A stretch of 64,000 nucleotides of DNA from Streptosporangium nondiastaticum (GCF_003011965.1 NZ_PXWG01000001.1:124001-188000), one strand, 5' to 3'; shown: positions 43,513 through 52,626, numbered from the stretch's first letter. Translations and numbers: made by a program. Notes: generated by a model not told the origin, from the sequence alone.

Positions 43513-43551
43513 ATGTTCCTGATCGTGTGCCAGTTCGAACCGCTGGGCTGA
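43513..43551 (+). CDS. possible 12-residue leader peptide before DyP
   Basis: ATG 43513 lies 7 bp after AAGGAG (43500-43505), the best ribosome-binding site in the region, and opens MFLIVCQFEPLG followed by TGA. The DyP coding frame begins within or just after it. The AT-rich sequence ahead (43470-43498) contains CATA-GTA-TATG and a TATAAC that could serve as a -10. Translation of the leader may feed ribosomes into the DyP start, or act in control. Confidence 0.4.
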   Translation: MFLIVCQFEPLG

Positions 43552-43562
43552 GTGGGTCTCCC

Positions 43563-44933
43563 GTGTGCGCGGTGCCGAGCCTGGAGTTGGACGATATCCA
43601 GGGCACGGTGCTGCGCCGCCGCCCGGACGACTATCAGGGCGCCTACCTGCTCTACCGCATCGACGACCCGGCCGCGGCAAAGCGGTCGTTGCGCGAGGTT
43701 CTGCCGAAGATCACCAGCGCAGCGGACTGGGAGCTGCCCCGTCCGTTCACCCTCAACGTCGCCTTCACCTACCGCGGGCTGGCCCGGCTGGGCGTGCCGC
43801 AGGAGTCACTCGCTTCCTTCTCCGAGGAGTTCCGGGCCGGCATGGCCGCCCGCAAGGAGGTGCTCGGCGACCTCGGGGCCAACGACCCCAGTAGCTGGAA
43901 CCCGCCGCTGGGCGGCCCCGACGTCCACATCGGGGTGATGATCATCGCGAGGTCGCCCGCGGAGCTTCGCGAGCCGGTCGAGACAGCCGGGCGTCTGGCC
44001 GGGGTGAGCCTGGTGTACCGGCTCGACGTCGGTGTCCCGGTCACCGGGCGCGAGCACTTCGGGTTCCGGGACGGCATCTCCAGCCCCCACCTGCTCGGCA
44101 GCACCTGCGAGCCGCTGCCCGGCCAGGACAGTGTCCAGCCCGGTGAGTTCCTCTTCGGCTACCCGGACGAGTCCGGGGCACCGCCGAAGGGGCCGGTCCC
44201 GGACGCGCTCGGCCGTAACGGCTGCTACCTGGCCTTCCGCCAGATGCACGCGGACGTCGCCGCGTTCCGCAGGTTCCTGCGCGATACCGCCCGCTCTCCC
44301 GAAGACGAGGAACTCATCGCCGCAAAGATCGTCGGCCGCTGGCGCAGTGGCGCACCGCTCGCGTTGACGCCGGACCACGACGATCCGGAGCTGGGCGCCG
44401 ACCCGATGCGCAACAACGACTTCCACTATCAAGACGACCCACAGGGCTTGCGCGTCCCGCGCGGCGCGCACATCCGGCGCGCCAACCCGAGGGACGGTCT
44501 CGCGGACACGGTGGTCGAGACCCGCATCCACCGTGTGCTGCGGCGCGGCGCGGCCTACGGCCCGGTGCTGCCCGACGGGGTCCTTGAGGACGACGGTGCG
44601 GAGCGCGGGATCATCTTCGTCTTCCTGGGCGCCAGCCTGTCCCGGCAGTTCGAGTTCGTGCAGCAGGTGTGGCTCAACGACGGTGACTTCGCCGGCCTCG
44701 GCGCCGAGCGTGACCCACTGGTCGGCGACAACGGCGGTACGGGCAGTCACACCATCCCGGCCCGGCCGGTCCGCCGCCGGCTCACCGGCCTGCCCCGGTT
44801 CGTGACCGTGCGCGGCGGCGAGTACTGCTTCCTGCCCGGCCTGGCAGCGCTCGAATGGCTCACCGCGCTGCCCGACCCGGCCGGGGCCCCGGCCGCCACG
44901 CCACACTCGCCGAATCCGGAGGACGACAGGTGA
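43563..44933 (+). CDS. DyP-type peroxidase (second copy)
   Basis: I place the start at GTG 43563 (VCAVPSLELDDIQGTVLRRR); 43569 or 43527 are possible. The roughly 456-residue protein has the DyP motifs G-x-x-D-G as EHFGFRDGISSPHLLG, the haem-His block RGAHIRRANPRDG and RQFEFVQQVWLNDGDF. It ends RGGEYCFLPGLAALEWL. It differs from the first DyP in length and motif details, so it is a separate subfamily rather than a recent duplicate. It oxidises substrates with H2O2 in the cytosol (no Tat signal). Its stop overlaps the start of the catalase-like gene (GTGA). Confidence 0.9.
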   Translation: MCAVPSLELDDIQGTVLRRRPDDYQGAYLLYRIDDPAAAKRSLREVLPKITSAADWELPRPFTLNVAFTYRGLARLGVPQESLASFSEEFRAGMAARKEVLGDLGANDPSSWNPPLGGPDVHIGVMIIARSPAELREPVETAGRLAGVSLVYRLDVGVPVTGREHFGFRDGISSPHLLGSTCEPLPGQDSVQPGEFLFGYPDESGAPPKGPVPDALGRNGCYLAFRQMHADVAAFRRFLRDTARSPEDEELIAAKIVGRWRSGAPLALTPDHDDPELGADPMRNNDFHYQDDPQGLRVPRGAHIRRANPRDGLADTVVETRIHRVLRRGAAYGPVLPDGVLEDDGAERGIIFVFLGASLSRQFEFVQQVWLNDGDFAGLGAERDPLVGDNGGTGSHTIPARPVRRRLTGLPRFVTVRGGEYCFLPGLAALEWLTALPDPAGAPAATPHSPNPEDDR

Positions 44934-46078
44934 CACCATCCGAGACGACCTTCACGCCTGTGCGGTACTCACCCGACGTCGCGCCACCGGAGCCGGACTT
45001 CGACCGGAATCTGCAGCAGGTCATCGACATCGTCGAGGACTTCGAGAAGGGCTCGGTGGAGGGAGAGGGCGAACACCGGGCGGTGCGCTTCGCCCACGCC
45101 AAGGCGTACGGACTGGTGCGCGGCACGTTCGAGATCCTCGACGGCGTTCCGCCCGAGTACGCCCAGGGCATCTACGCCGGACCCGGCAAGCACGACGCGC
45201 TGGTCCGCTACTCCAACGGGCTGTCCCACCTGGGCGCCGACCGGATGCTGGGCAACGTCGTCGGCATGGCCACCAAGGTGTTCGGGGTGGATTCCACCAC
45301 CACCCTGCCGGACGAGTCCGCGAGTCACACCATGGACTTCAACATGATCAACGGGCCCATCTTCTTCTGCAACACAGCGGCCCACTACACATTCCTGGCA
45401 AAGCTCTTCATCGACCTGCCCCAGTACCGGCTCGCAGGCCGCCGGGGCAGCCACCAGATGTTCCACGACTGGGTCACCGGCTACGGCACGCTGCCCGCGT
45501 CACAGTGGGCTTGGGACGAGCTCGGCGCGATGCTGCGACTGGGCGAGCGGGCCCGCTGGCAGAACCTCCTTCTCAGCTCCTTCTTCTCGATGGGAGCGGT
45601 GCGGCACGGCGACTACATCGCCAAGCTGCGCATCCGCCCGACGAACGAATCGGCGGCCGGCGTACAGGCCCGTGACCTCGACCCGAAGAGCGGCGACGAG
45701 GTCTTCCGTCCCGCTCTGGTCAGTGAACTGGCAAGAGCAGAGCACGAGTTCGACTTTCAGGTGCAGCTGTGCGCGTCCCTGGAGACCATGCCCGTCGACG
45801 ACCTCACCGTCGAATGGGAGGAGCACGAGTCTCCTTTCGTGACGGTCGCCAGACTGCGCTTCGCCCGCCAGGACATCGGAGGCGAGAGCAACCTCGCCGC
45901 CGCCGACGCGCTCTCCTTCACACCATGGCGTTGCCCACCGGAGCACGTGCCGATCGGTTCGATCCAGACCGTGCGCAAAGAGGTGTACCGGCGCTCGTCG
46001 TTGCTGCGCCACGAGCTGAACGGGCAGCCCCGCACCGAGCCGGCGTCGGCGGCCGACGTCCTCCCCGACCCGGCCTGA
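44930..46078 (+). CDS. stand-alone catalase-like haem protein
   Basis: GTG at 44930 gives 382 residues. Catalase-like landmarks: distal His56 in RFAHAKAYGLVRG, ALVRYSNGLSHLG, MDFNMINGPIFFCNTAAHYT, TPWRCPPEHVPIGSIQTVRK and a proximal R-x-x-x-Y (RKEVY). This is the compact catalase-related group (about 350-400 residues, without the flavodoxin-like tail), which includes allene oxide synthases and other hydroperoxide-converting enzymes as well as true peroxidases. It is the same domain that forms the N-terminal halves of the two fusion proteins at 12341 and 17064. It is coupled to the DyP gene, so both probably act on the same peroxide pool. Confidence 0.88.
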   Translation: MTPSETTFTPVRYSPDVAPPEPDFDRNLQQVIDIVEDFEKGSVEGEGEHRAVRFAHAKAYGLVRGTFEILDGVPPEYAQGIYAGPGKHDALVRYSNGLSHLGADRMLGNVVGMATKVFGVDSTTTLPDESASHTMDFNMINGPIFFCNTAAHYTFLAKLFIDLPQYRLAGRRGSHQMFHDWVTGYGTLPASQWAWDELGAMLRLGERARWQNLLLSSFFSMGAVRHGDYIAKLRIRPTNESAAGVQARDLDPKSGDEVFRPALVSELARAEHEFDFQVQLCASLETMPVDDLTVEWEEHESPFVTVARLRFARQDIGGESNLAAADALSFTPWRCPPEHVPIGSIQTVRKEVYRRSSLLRHELNGQPRTEPASAADVLPDPA

Positions 46079-46115
46079 CGCGGCCCGGCCTGACGCCTCC
46101 CCGGAAGGAATCCCG

Positions 46116-46673
46116 ATGTACGAATTCGTCCCGTCCACCTACCAGCCGATCTCCCCGGACGTGCCGGTCGAGGAGATCGCCAAGCACTTCCAGAGCCCCC
46201 GCCCGCAGACCGACGGCGTCGGCCTGCGAGCAGTGAACCGCAGCGAGTTCACGCTGGTGGCGCCGGTCATCCAGCCGACCGGACCTGCCGTCTTCCTGGA
46301 GCGCGCCGAGAAAGCCTGCATCGAGGCCCCCTACTGGGAGAACCGGCTCGGGACGGTTCACGACCTGCGGGTCGCGCTGATCAACGATGGTCAGCAGGTT
46401 CTGTTCTGCGCGACCTACAGTGACGAGTTCAAGCCCTACGTCGTCGACGTCATCCGCTTCGCCACCCCCTGGATCGACTACATGTTCACCGACGTCGCAG
46501 TCGGATACCCGGGCCTGGCCTCCGACGACGCGATCGCCTACATCGCCAAGCACCAGATGCAAGCCAACGTCTGGTACGGCGGGCCGAACCCGGAGGCCAG
46601 CCCCAGGGACATCGCCAAAAGCATCGCGGTGGCCACCGCGCTCGACAATCTGCTGGATGCCACCCAAGGCTGA
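46116..46673 (+). CDS. hypothetical protein of the DyP-catalase operon, 185 aa
   Basis: ATG at 46116 after CGGAAGGAATCCC. The product begins MYEFVPSTYQPISPDVPVEE and contains SEFTLVAPVIQPTGPAVFLE RAEKACIEAPYWENRLGTVH DLRVALINDGQQVLFCATYS and DYMFTDVAVGYPGLASDDAI. It looks like a soluble alpha/beta protein of ferredoxin-like character, without TM or signal. Just 37 bp after the catalase-like gene on the same strand, it is the third gene of that operon. I do not recognise the family; a small partner or substrate-handling subunit is inferred. Confidence 0.7.
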   Translation: MYEFVPSTYQPISPDVPVEEIAKHFQSPRPQTDGVGLRAVNRSEFTLVAPVIQPTGPAVFLERAEKACIEAPYWENRLGTVHDLRVALINDGQQVLFCATYSDEFKPYVVDVIRFATPWIDYMFTDVAVGYPGLASDDAIAYIAKHQMQANVWYGGPNPEASPRDIAKSIAVATALDNLLDATQG

Positions 46674-47053
46674 CAAAGCCCAGGAGGCTCTTCTCCGGCA
46701 AAGCCATCGACACGTTTGTCCAGGACGGCGCGTGAGCGAGATCCGCAGATCCGGCGATCATGAGGTGAAGCGCAGAATCAATTTCAGAGAACTGCGCTTG
46801 CGGGCAATGGCCGGCCGCCGGTCCGTAACCGCAGGCACCGCAAGTCCCCGGCCCAGTGGTCACCTTGGCGTCCGGAAAGAGGCCGGGACAGGGATCCCAC
46901 CGCCCCGCGGGCCGGAAAAACATCACAACGGCAACGTGATTAGATGTCCCATTTCTTGCTATTTATATAGCTTCCGAGGCGAGGCTCGATCGGCTTTCGG
47001 AGCGGTCTCCCGACCTCGCGCCGATTGGGCAAAACCAGGGGAGCGGCGTCAGC
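46674..47053. other. intergenic, with an AT-rich promoter zone
   Basis: 380 bp. The last 130 bp before the pentapeptide gene are AT-rich (46915-46975), with a strong short dyad listed next. No gene is visible. The 3' part of the DyP operon shows no obvious terminator. Confidence 0.4.
46958..46971. promoter_or_regulatory. GCTAT-N4-ATAGC dyad
   Basis: A perfect 5-bp dyad with loop TTAT, in the AT-rich zone 83-96 bp upstream of the pentapeptide gene start. It could be part of a promoter or an operator. A nearby AGATG before it could be a -10 like element. Confidence 0.4.
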
Positions 47054-47791
47054 ATGAGGCCCTTCCCCTCGCAGCAGGCCCCTCAGGGTCGTAGCGAGGG
47101 CTGCCCACCCGCGCCGCCCTGGAAGGAAACCCGTGCGAGTCCGTACCCCCGTGACCTGAACGCCCTGCCCTACGCGCAACACCTTGAGCCCTTCACCGGC
47201 GAGCTCGAACCCGCGGGCGCCTACGAATGGCTGCACTTCGACGGCTCCGCCTTCCAGGGCGTGGAAGCCGGCAGTTCCCTCTTCAGCCAGTCGGCCTTCT
47301 CCTCGGTCACCTTCGACCGCGGCCGCCTGCGCCGCTCGCGGTTCGACGAGGTGTGGCTGCACACCGTCCGCATGGTCGGCACCAACCTCGCCGAGACCAC
47401 CTGGCTGGACAGCGAGTGCACCGCCGGCGTCTTCGCCGGTACTGAGGTCCACGGCAGCGAGATGCGCCGCATCGTCTTCCACCAGTGCAAATTCGACTCG
47501 GTCAACCTGCGCGCGACCTCGCTGAAGGACATCGTCTTCGTCGACTGCCTCCTGCGCGACGTGGACTTCGGCGGAGCGAATCTGGCCGACGTCAGCTTCC
47601 CCGGCTCGGCCCTGGACCGGGCGCGGTTCGACAAGGCCACGCTGACCAGGGTCGACCTGCGCGAGGCCACCGCGCTGGGCATCGTCTCCGGGATCGGGTC
47701 CTTGAACGGCGCGACGATCAGCACCGCCCAGCTGTTCGACCTTGCACCCGTCCTGGCGCAACACGTCGGCCTCACCGTAAGCGATCGATGA
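47054..47791 (+). CDS. pentapeptide-repeat protein
   Basis: The 245-residue product has an N-terminal 55 residues of Pro/Gly-rich linker, then A(D/N)LxX units: GSAFQGVEAGSSLFSQSAFS SVTFDRGRLRRSRFDEVWLH, TNLAETTWLDSECTAGVFAG, CKFDSVNLRATSLKDIVFVD CLLRDVDFGGANLADVSFPG SALDRARFDKATLTRVDLRE. These form a right-handed quadrilateral beta-helix. Such proteins can shield DNA gyrase (Qnr, MfpA) or play structural roles; there is no clear MfpA-like C-terminal dimer helix. The ATG follows GGGGAG. Confidence 0.88.
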   Translation: MRPFPSQQAPQGRSEGCPPAPPWKETRASPYPRDLNALPYAQHLEPFTGELEPAGAYEWLHFDGSAFQGVEAGSSLFSQSAFSSVTFDRGRLRRSRFDEVWLHTVRMVGTNLAETTWLDSECTAGVFAGTEVHGSEMRRIVFHQCKFDSVNLRATSLKDIVFVDCLLRDVDFGGANLADVSFPGSALDRARFDKATLTRVDLREATALGIVSGIGSLNGATISTAQLFDLAPVLAQHVGLTVSDR

Positions 47792-47799
47792 TCGATCAT
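47788..47799. promoter_or_regulatory. 12-bp palindrome at the pentapeptide gene stop
   Basis: ATGATCGATCAT, perfectly palindromic, overlaps the stop TGA (47789-47791) and lies 17 bp before a probable promoter of the AceE gene. Suited to an operator or a simple GATC/ATCGAT cluster. Confidence 0.45.
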
Positions 47800-47815
47800 T
47801 ACTGGCCGGTAGGTG

Positions 47816-47845
47816 TTGACCGCATTGACTTCCCGCTCCTAGCGT
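47816..47845 (+). promoter_or_regulatory. probable HrdB-type promoter for aceE
   Basis: TTGACC, an 18-bp spacer and TAGCGT, which suits streptomycete sigma-HrdB promoters (TTGACN and TAGRRT). It lies about 175 bp upstream of the aceE start. The element is on the plus strand. Confidence 0.55.
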
Positions 47846-48019
47846 TGTGGGTGACGGAAGTAAGGTTCCATCACGCGGAATCGCAGTGGAATCAGAGCAG
47901 TGGAATCAGAGGTGCCCGGCCGTGCGCCACCCACCGCCCGAGGGCACCACGCGCCCGAGGGCACCACGGCACACACGCAGCACCCCGTCCCCACCCGGGA
48001 TCGTGAAAGGGGATCACCC

Positions 48020-50701
48020 GTGTCCCAGCTTGACCAACTGCCCGACAAGGACCCGTCAGAGGTCGCCGAGTGGCGCGAGTCCCTGGACTCCGCCGTCCGG
48101 TTCGGAGGAGCCGACCGGACGACGTACTTGCTGCGCCGCCTGCTCGAACACGCCGAGCGGTCCGGGCTGGACCTCCCTCCGCTCCTGGAGACCCCGTACC
48201 TCAACACCATCCCGACCTCTGCCGAACCCGACTATCCGGGCGACGAGGAGATGGAGGCCCGGATCACCGCCTGGGCCCGCTGGAACGCGGCCGCCATGGT
48301 CACCCGCGGCAACCAGCGCGCGGGCCTCGGCGGCCACATGGCGACGTACGCCTCCGCGGCCTGGCTCTACGAGACCGGCTTCCAGCACTTCTTCCGCGGC
48401 AAGGCGGGCCTGGGGGACCCGGCCGGGGGAGGATCCGGCGATCAGCTCTACATCCAGGGCCACGCCTCGCCCGGCATCTACGCACGCGCCTTCCTGGAAG
48501 GCCGCCTGACAGAGGGGCAGCTCGACCGCTTCCGGCAAGAGGCCGCCGGCGACGGGCTCCCCTCCTACCCCCACCCGCGCCGGCTGCCCCGGCTGTGGGA
48601 GTTCCCGACCGTCTCCATGGGACTGGGCCCGCTCTCCGCCATCTACCAGGCACGCTTCAACCGCTACCTCGAACACCGCGGCATCAAGGACACCTCGCAA
48701 TCCCGCGTCTGGGCCTTCCTCGGCGACGGCGAAATGGACGAGCCGGAGTCGACCGCCGCCCTCGCCCTCGCGGGCCGGGAACGCCTGGACAACCTGACCT
48801 TCGTCATCAACTGCAACCTCCAGCGCCTGGACGGCCCGGTCCGCCCCAACTTCAAAATCGTGCAGGAACTGGAGGCCCAGTTCCGCGCCGCAGGCTGGAA
48901 CGTCATCAAGGCGCTGTGGGGCACAGCCTGGGACAAGCTCTTCGCGCAGGACACCGAGGGCACGCTGGTACGGCGCCTGCGCGAAGTGCCGGACGCGCAG
49001 TTCCAGACCTACGCCACCGCCGACCCGGCCTACCTCCGCACCCACTTCTTCGGGGCCGGGGGCCCCGGCTCCCCGCTGCACGCGCTCGGCGCCGGCCTCG
49101 GCGACGATCAGCTCCTGGAGCTCTTCCGCACCTCCCGAGCAGGCCACGAGCCGCGCAAGGTCCACGCCGCCTACCGGGCCGCCGTCGAACACCGCGGCGC
49201 GCCGACCGTCGTCCTCGTGCAGACCGTCAAGGGCTACACACTCGGCCCGGGCTTCGAGTCGCGCAACGCCAACCACCAGATGAAGAAGCTCACCGGCAAG
49301 GAATTCCGGGCCATGCGGGACCTGCTCGACCTCCCGATCCCCGACAGCGCCCTCGACGGTGACATGGTGCCCTACGCCCACCCCGGCGAGAACTCCCCGG
49401 AGGCGCGCTACCTGCACGAACGCCGCGCAGCACTCGGCGGCCCCGCCCCGGCCCGCAAGGTCGTCGCCAAGCCACTGCCCGAGCCCTCCGCCAAGCCCTT
49501 CGAGGCCCTCCACAAGGGCTCGGGCAGCCAGGAGATCGCCACGACCATGGCCTTCGTCCGGCTGGTCAAGGAGCTCATGCGGGACGAAGAGACCGGCCGG
49601 CGCTGGGTCCCCGTCGTCCCCGACGAGGCCCGCACCTTCGGCATGGAGTCACTCTTCCCCTCCGCCGGCCTGTACTCCCCGGCTGGCCAGACCTACGACC
49701 CCGTCGACCGCGACCAGCTCCTCTACTACAAGGAGGCCAAGGACGGCCAGATCCTCAACGAAGGCATCACCGAAGCGGGCTCGCTGGCCGACTTCACGGC
49801 GGCCGCCACCTCATACGCCACGCACGGCGAGCCGATGATCCCGTTCTACATCTTCTACTCCATGTTCGGCTGGCAGCGGACGGCCGACCAGTTCTGGGCA
49901 CTGGCCGACCAACTGGGCCGCGGCTTCGTCATCGGCGCCACCGCCGGCCGCACCACCATGACGGGCGAAGGCCTCCAGCACGCCGACGGCCACTCCCATC
50001 TGATCGCCTCCACCAACCCCGCCGCGATCTCCTACGACCCGGCATTCGCGTACGAGATCGCCGTCATCGTCCGCGACGGCCTGCGCCGGATGTACGGCCC
50101 CGACGCGGAAGACGTCTTCTACTACCTCACCGTCTACAACGAGACCAAGATCCAGCCGCCCATGCCCGAAGGTGCCGAAGAGGGCATCCTCAAGGGCCTC
50201 TACCGCTTCAAGGAAGCCGCCGACGCCCCCGCCGAGGCCCCGCGCCTCCAACTCCTCGCCTCCGGCACAGCCGTCCACTGGGCCCTGGACGCCCAGCGGT
50301 TCCTGGCCGACGACTGGGGCGTGGCCGCCGACGTATGGTCCGCACCTTCCTGGACCGAGCTGCGCCGCGACGCCCTGTCCTGTGACGCGGCGCGGCTCAA
50401 GGGCGAGGACCGGATCCCGTACGTCACCCAGGCGCTGCACGGTGCGCCGGGCCCGGTCGTCGCCGTCAGCGACTGGATGCGGGCGGTCCCGGACCAGACC
50501 GCCCCCTGGGTCGAGCAGGACTGGACCTCCATCGGCACGGACGGCTTCGGCCTTTCCGACACGCGGGAAGCGGCGCGGCGCCACTTCGGCGTCGACGCCG
50601 AATCGGTGACGGTGGCGGCGCTCGCCGCGCTGGCACGACGGGGCGAGGTCAAGCCGGAAACGGTACGTGAGGCCGCACGGCGCTACGGCCTGCAGGACTG
50701 A
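48020..50701 (+). CDS. aceE: pyruvate dehydrogenase E1 component, homodimeric
   Basis: GTG at 48020 follows GAAAGGGG. The 893-residue product is of full AceE length. It decarboxylates pyruvate with thiamine diphosphate and passes the acetyl group to an E2 lipoyl domain. Diagnostic parts: GNQRAGLGGHMATYASAAWL, GDQLYIQGHASPGIYARAFL, the ThDP motif FLGDGEMDEPESTAA ... NCNLQRLDGPVRPN, VVPDEARTFGMESLFPSAGL and FYIFYSMFGWQRTADQFWAL. No E2 or E3 gene lies nearby, as is usual for streptomycete aceE. Several genomes carry two aceE genes; whether this is the main or an extra copy cannot be told here. Confidence 0.94.
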   Translation: MSQLDQLPDKDPSEVAEWRESLDSAVRFGGADRTTYLLRRLLEHAERSGLDLPPLLETPYLNTIPTSAEPDYPGDEEMEARITAWARWNAAAMVTRGNQRAGLGGHMATYASAAWLYETGFQHFFRGKAGLGDPAGGGSGDQLYIQGHASPGIYARAFLEGRLTEGQLDRFRQEAAGDGLPSYPHPRRLPRLWEFPTVSMGLGPLSAIYQARFNRYLEHRGIKDTSQSRVWAFLGDGEMDEPESTAALALAGRERLDNLTFVINCNLQRLDGPVRPNFKIVQELEAQFRAAGWNVIKALWGTAWDKLFAQDTEGTLVRRLREVPDAQFQTYATADPAYLRTHFFGAGGPGSPLHALGAGLGDDQLLELFRTSRAGHEPRKVHAAYRAAVEHRGAPTVVLVQTVKGYTLGPGFESRNANHQMKKLTGKEFRAMRDLLDLPIPDSALDGDMVPYAHPGENSPEARYLHERRAALGGPAPARKVVAKPLPEPSAKPFEALHKGSGSQEIATTMAFVRLVKELMRDEETGRRWVPVVPDEARTFGMESLFPSAGLYSPAGQTYDPVDRDQLLYYKEAKDGQILNEGITEAGSLADFTAAATSYATHGEPMIPFYIFYSMFGWQRTADQFWALADQLGRGFVIGATAGRTTMTGEGLQHADGHSHLIASTNPAAISYDPAFAYEIAVIVRDGLRRMYGPDAEDVFYYLTVYNETKIQPPMPEGAEEGILKGLYRFKEAADAPAEAPRLQLLASGTAVHWALDAQRFLADDWGVAADVWSAPSWTELRRDALSCDAARLKGEDRIPYVTQALHGAPGPVVAVSDWMRAVPDQTAPWVEQDWTSIGTDGFGLSDTREAARRHFGVDAESVTVAALAALARRGEVKPETVREAARRYGLQD

Positions 50702-50790
50702 CCCTTACCTCCCACGAGACGCGGTGAAGGCCTGACAACGGCCGCAGAAGCCCATGGAGCACACCCGTTCGTAGGGTCTGCCCCACCCCG

Positions 50791-50809
50791 CTCCGGGGGC
50801 TCACCGGAG
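50791..50809. terminator. possible intrinsic terminator after aceE
   Basis: CTCCGG, 7-bp loop, CCGGAG, about 90 bp after the aceE stop. A GC stem without T-run is the common actinobacterial form. It lies before the DUF998 gene. Confidence 0.4.
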
Positions 50810-50874
50810 TGCCTGCGGCCAGAGCTTCATGATCCGCTAGCCCGTACAGGAATCGTGCGGCAGAAGGCGGACAG

Positions 50875-51570
50875 GTGAAGGCTCGGATCGGACATCGGAC
50901 CGGACATCGGATCGGATATTGGGCATGGATCGCGGGAGTGGTGCAGTTCTTCGTGATCCACGGGATCGTCGAGTCAGCCTGGGCAAAGCCGTACAGCTGG
51001 GCCCGGAACAACATCAGTGACCTGGGCAACGCCCACTGCGTCATGCAGCAGGAACCCGAGCTCCGGTATGTCTGCTCGCCCGAACACGGCCTGATGAACG
51101 TCTCGTTCGTCGTCCTGGGAACGCTTCTCGTCGTCGGCGCTGCCCTGACCGGCCCCCTCTGGCGTCGGGGCGCGACCGCCGCCGCGGCCCGGGTCCTCCT
51201 GGCCGGTGCCGGCCTGGGATTCGCGCTCGCCGGGCTGGCGCCTGCGGACGTCCACGAGAACCAGCACGTCCTGGGCGCCCTGCTCATCATGGGAGCGGGC
51301 AACGTAGGACTTCTTCTGGCGGGGGCCGGCCTGTCCGACGACGTTCCGGCTCCGCTGCGGTGGGCCACCAGCCTGCTGGGAATCACGGCGATCACGGCCT
51401 TGGGCCTGTTCCTGTCCCGCCACTACCTGGGGCTGGGCATGGGAGGCATGGAGCGGGTCGCGGCATTCCCCGTCCTGCTGTGGACGCTGGCTGCCGGTGC
51501 CCGCGGTCTGTTCCGGCGGGCAGCCCGCAGGCGGGAGGCGAGCACTTCCGTGACACTCATCGTGGGGTGA
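50875..51570 (+). CDS. DUF998 membrane protein
   Basis: GTG at 50875 gives 231 residues. After the basic MKARIGHRTGHRIG start there are six hydrophobic segments. The DUF998 signature is YSWARNNISDLGNAHCV in the first extracytoplasmic loop, with VCSPEHGLMNVSFVVLGTLL after it, then GLAPADVHENQHVLGALLIM. DUF998 proteins are related to Frag1/DRAM-like membrane proteins; function unknown. The N-terminal repeats come from a CGGATCGGACAT-like DNA repeat. Confidence 0.88.
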   Translation: MKARIGHRTGHRIGYWAWIAGVVQFFVIHGIVESAWAKPYSWARNNISDLGNAHCVMQQEPELRYVCSPEHGLMNVSFVVLGTLLVVGAALTGPLWRRGATAAAARVLLAGAGLGFALAGLAPADVHENQHVLGALLIMGAGNVGLLLAGAGLSDDVPAPLRWATSLLGITAITALGLFLSRHYLGLGMGGMERVAAFPVLLWTLAAGARGLFRRAARRREASTSVTLIVG

Positions 51571-51661
51571 CGGCCGGAGCCGGTACGCCCGGGCCCGGGC
51601 AGGGCCACCGCACAAGTGCCCTGGCGAACCGACGGCAAGTGCGCGCTGAGAAGATCCCGGC

Positions 51662-52459
51662 ATGCAATTCGATGATCCCGCCGGCATGCGCCGGGTGTGT
51701 ACGGAACGGCTCGGCGAGAAGGCCGGCCGGCAGTTCGCGGCGATGGCCCGTCCCGGCTTCCGGCTGACCCAGCCGACGGACGACGCCCCGGCCGCCGGCC
51801 GGTCCCGGCTAGGCGGCCCGGCCCTGCTCGAACCCGGCACCCCTTGGCCCGGCATCGACGGCGTCCCGCTGTCCCTGCACGCCGTACTCGACACCGATGC
51901 CCTCGCCGCCTGGCTCGGGAACGATCTGCCGACGCGCCCGGGCCTGCTGAACTTCTTCTACCTCGATCCGGACGTGCCGTACGAGGAATACCGCAAGCTC
52001 GACGCATCGAGCCCCGAGGCCTGCCGTGTGCTTCCCGCAGATCCTGCCCGGGCCCTTGAGACAGCGGCACCCGAGCCGGCGCGGAGATATCCGGCTCGAC
52101 CCGTTCACGCAGCTGAGGTGATCATGCTTCCGGACTGCTGGGACGTCGAGGACGACGACGTCGAGTTCGACCCGGACGAGCACTGGGGCGCGCCGTCGCT
52201 CATCCTCAGCACGATGGACGACTTCGACGGGAACACCGCCGGCCACCACTGCGCGTTCGGCTGGCCCGACACCTCCTACGGGACCGGGGTGTCCTACCGG
52301 GACGCCGACGGCCCCGCGGTCCATCTGCTCCAGCTCGCGGGGGACGAGGACCTCGGCTGGGGCTGGGGCGACGCCGGAACGATGTACTTCACGATCCCCG
52401 CGAAGGCGTTCGCGGCAGGGGACTTCAGCAAGGCCGAGGCGCAAGGGCGCTGCTGCTGA
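51662..52459 (+). CDS. DUF1963 (YwqG-like) protein
   Basis: The 265-residue product has RLGGPALLEPGTPWPGIDGV PLSLHAVLD near the N-terminus, LLNFFYLDPDVPYEEYRKLD, PARPVHAAEVIMLPDCWDVE, and near the C-terminus HLLQLAGDEDLGWGWGDAGT MYFTIPAKAFAAGDFSKAEA. This order (S/GRxGGxPxLPxxxxWP, FFxD, LLQIDSD, WGDxGxxYFxI) defines the DUF1963/YwqG family, soluble proteins of unknown role that are common in genome-defence and accessory islands. A stand-alone gene. Confidence 0.88.
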   Translation: MQFDDPAGMRRVCTERLGEKAGRQFAAMARPGFRLTQPTDDAPAAGRSRLGGPALLEPGTPWPGIDGVPLSLHAVLDTDALAAWLGNDLPTRPGLLNFFYLDPDVPYEEYRKLDASSPEACRVLPADPARALETAAPEPARRYPARPVHAAEVIMLPDCWDVEDDDVEFDPDEHWGAPSLILSTMDDFDGNTAGHHCAFGWPDTSYGTGVSYRDADGPAVHLLQLAGDEDLGWGWGDAGTMYFTIPAKAFAAGDFSKAEAQGRCC

Positions 52460-52626
52460 GCCGCACACGAAATGTCGTGTGCGCCCAGCCACCCGGCGAT
52501 GGCCATGGCCTGCCCGGGCGCCGTGGTGCGCCCCCAGGGCCAGGCATCCGCTCCGGCAGTAGCCGGCATCAGCCGACACACGCGGGCAGGCTCGGTGCCG
52601 GCCGTCGCCGAGTGCGGGTCGGGCCA

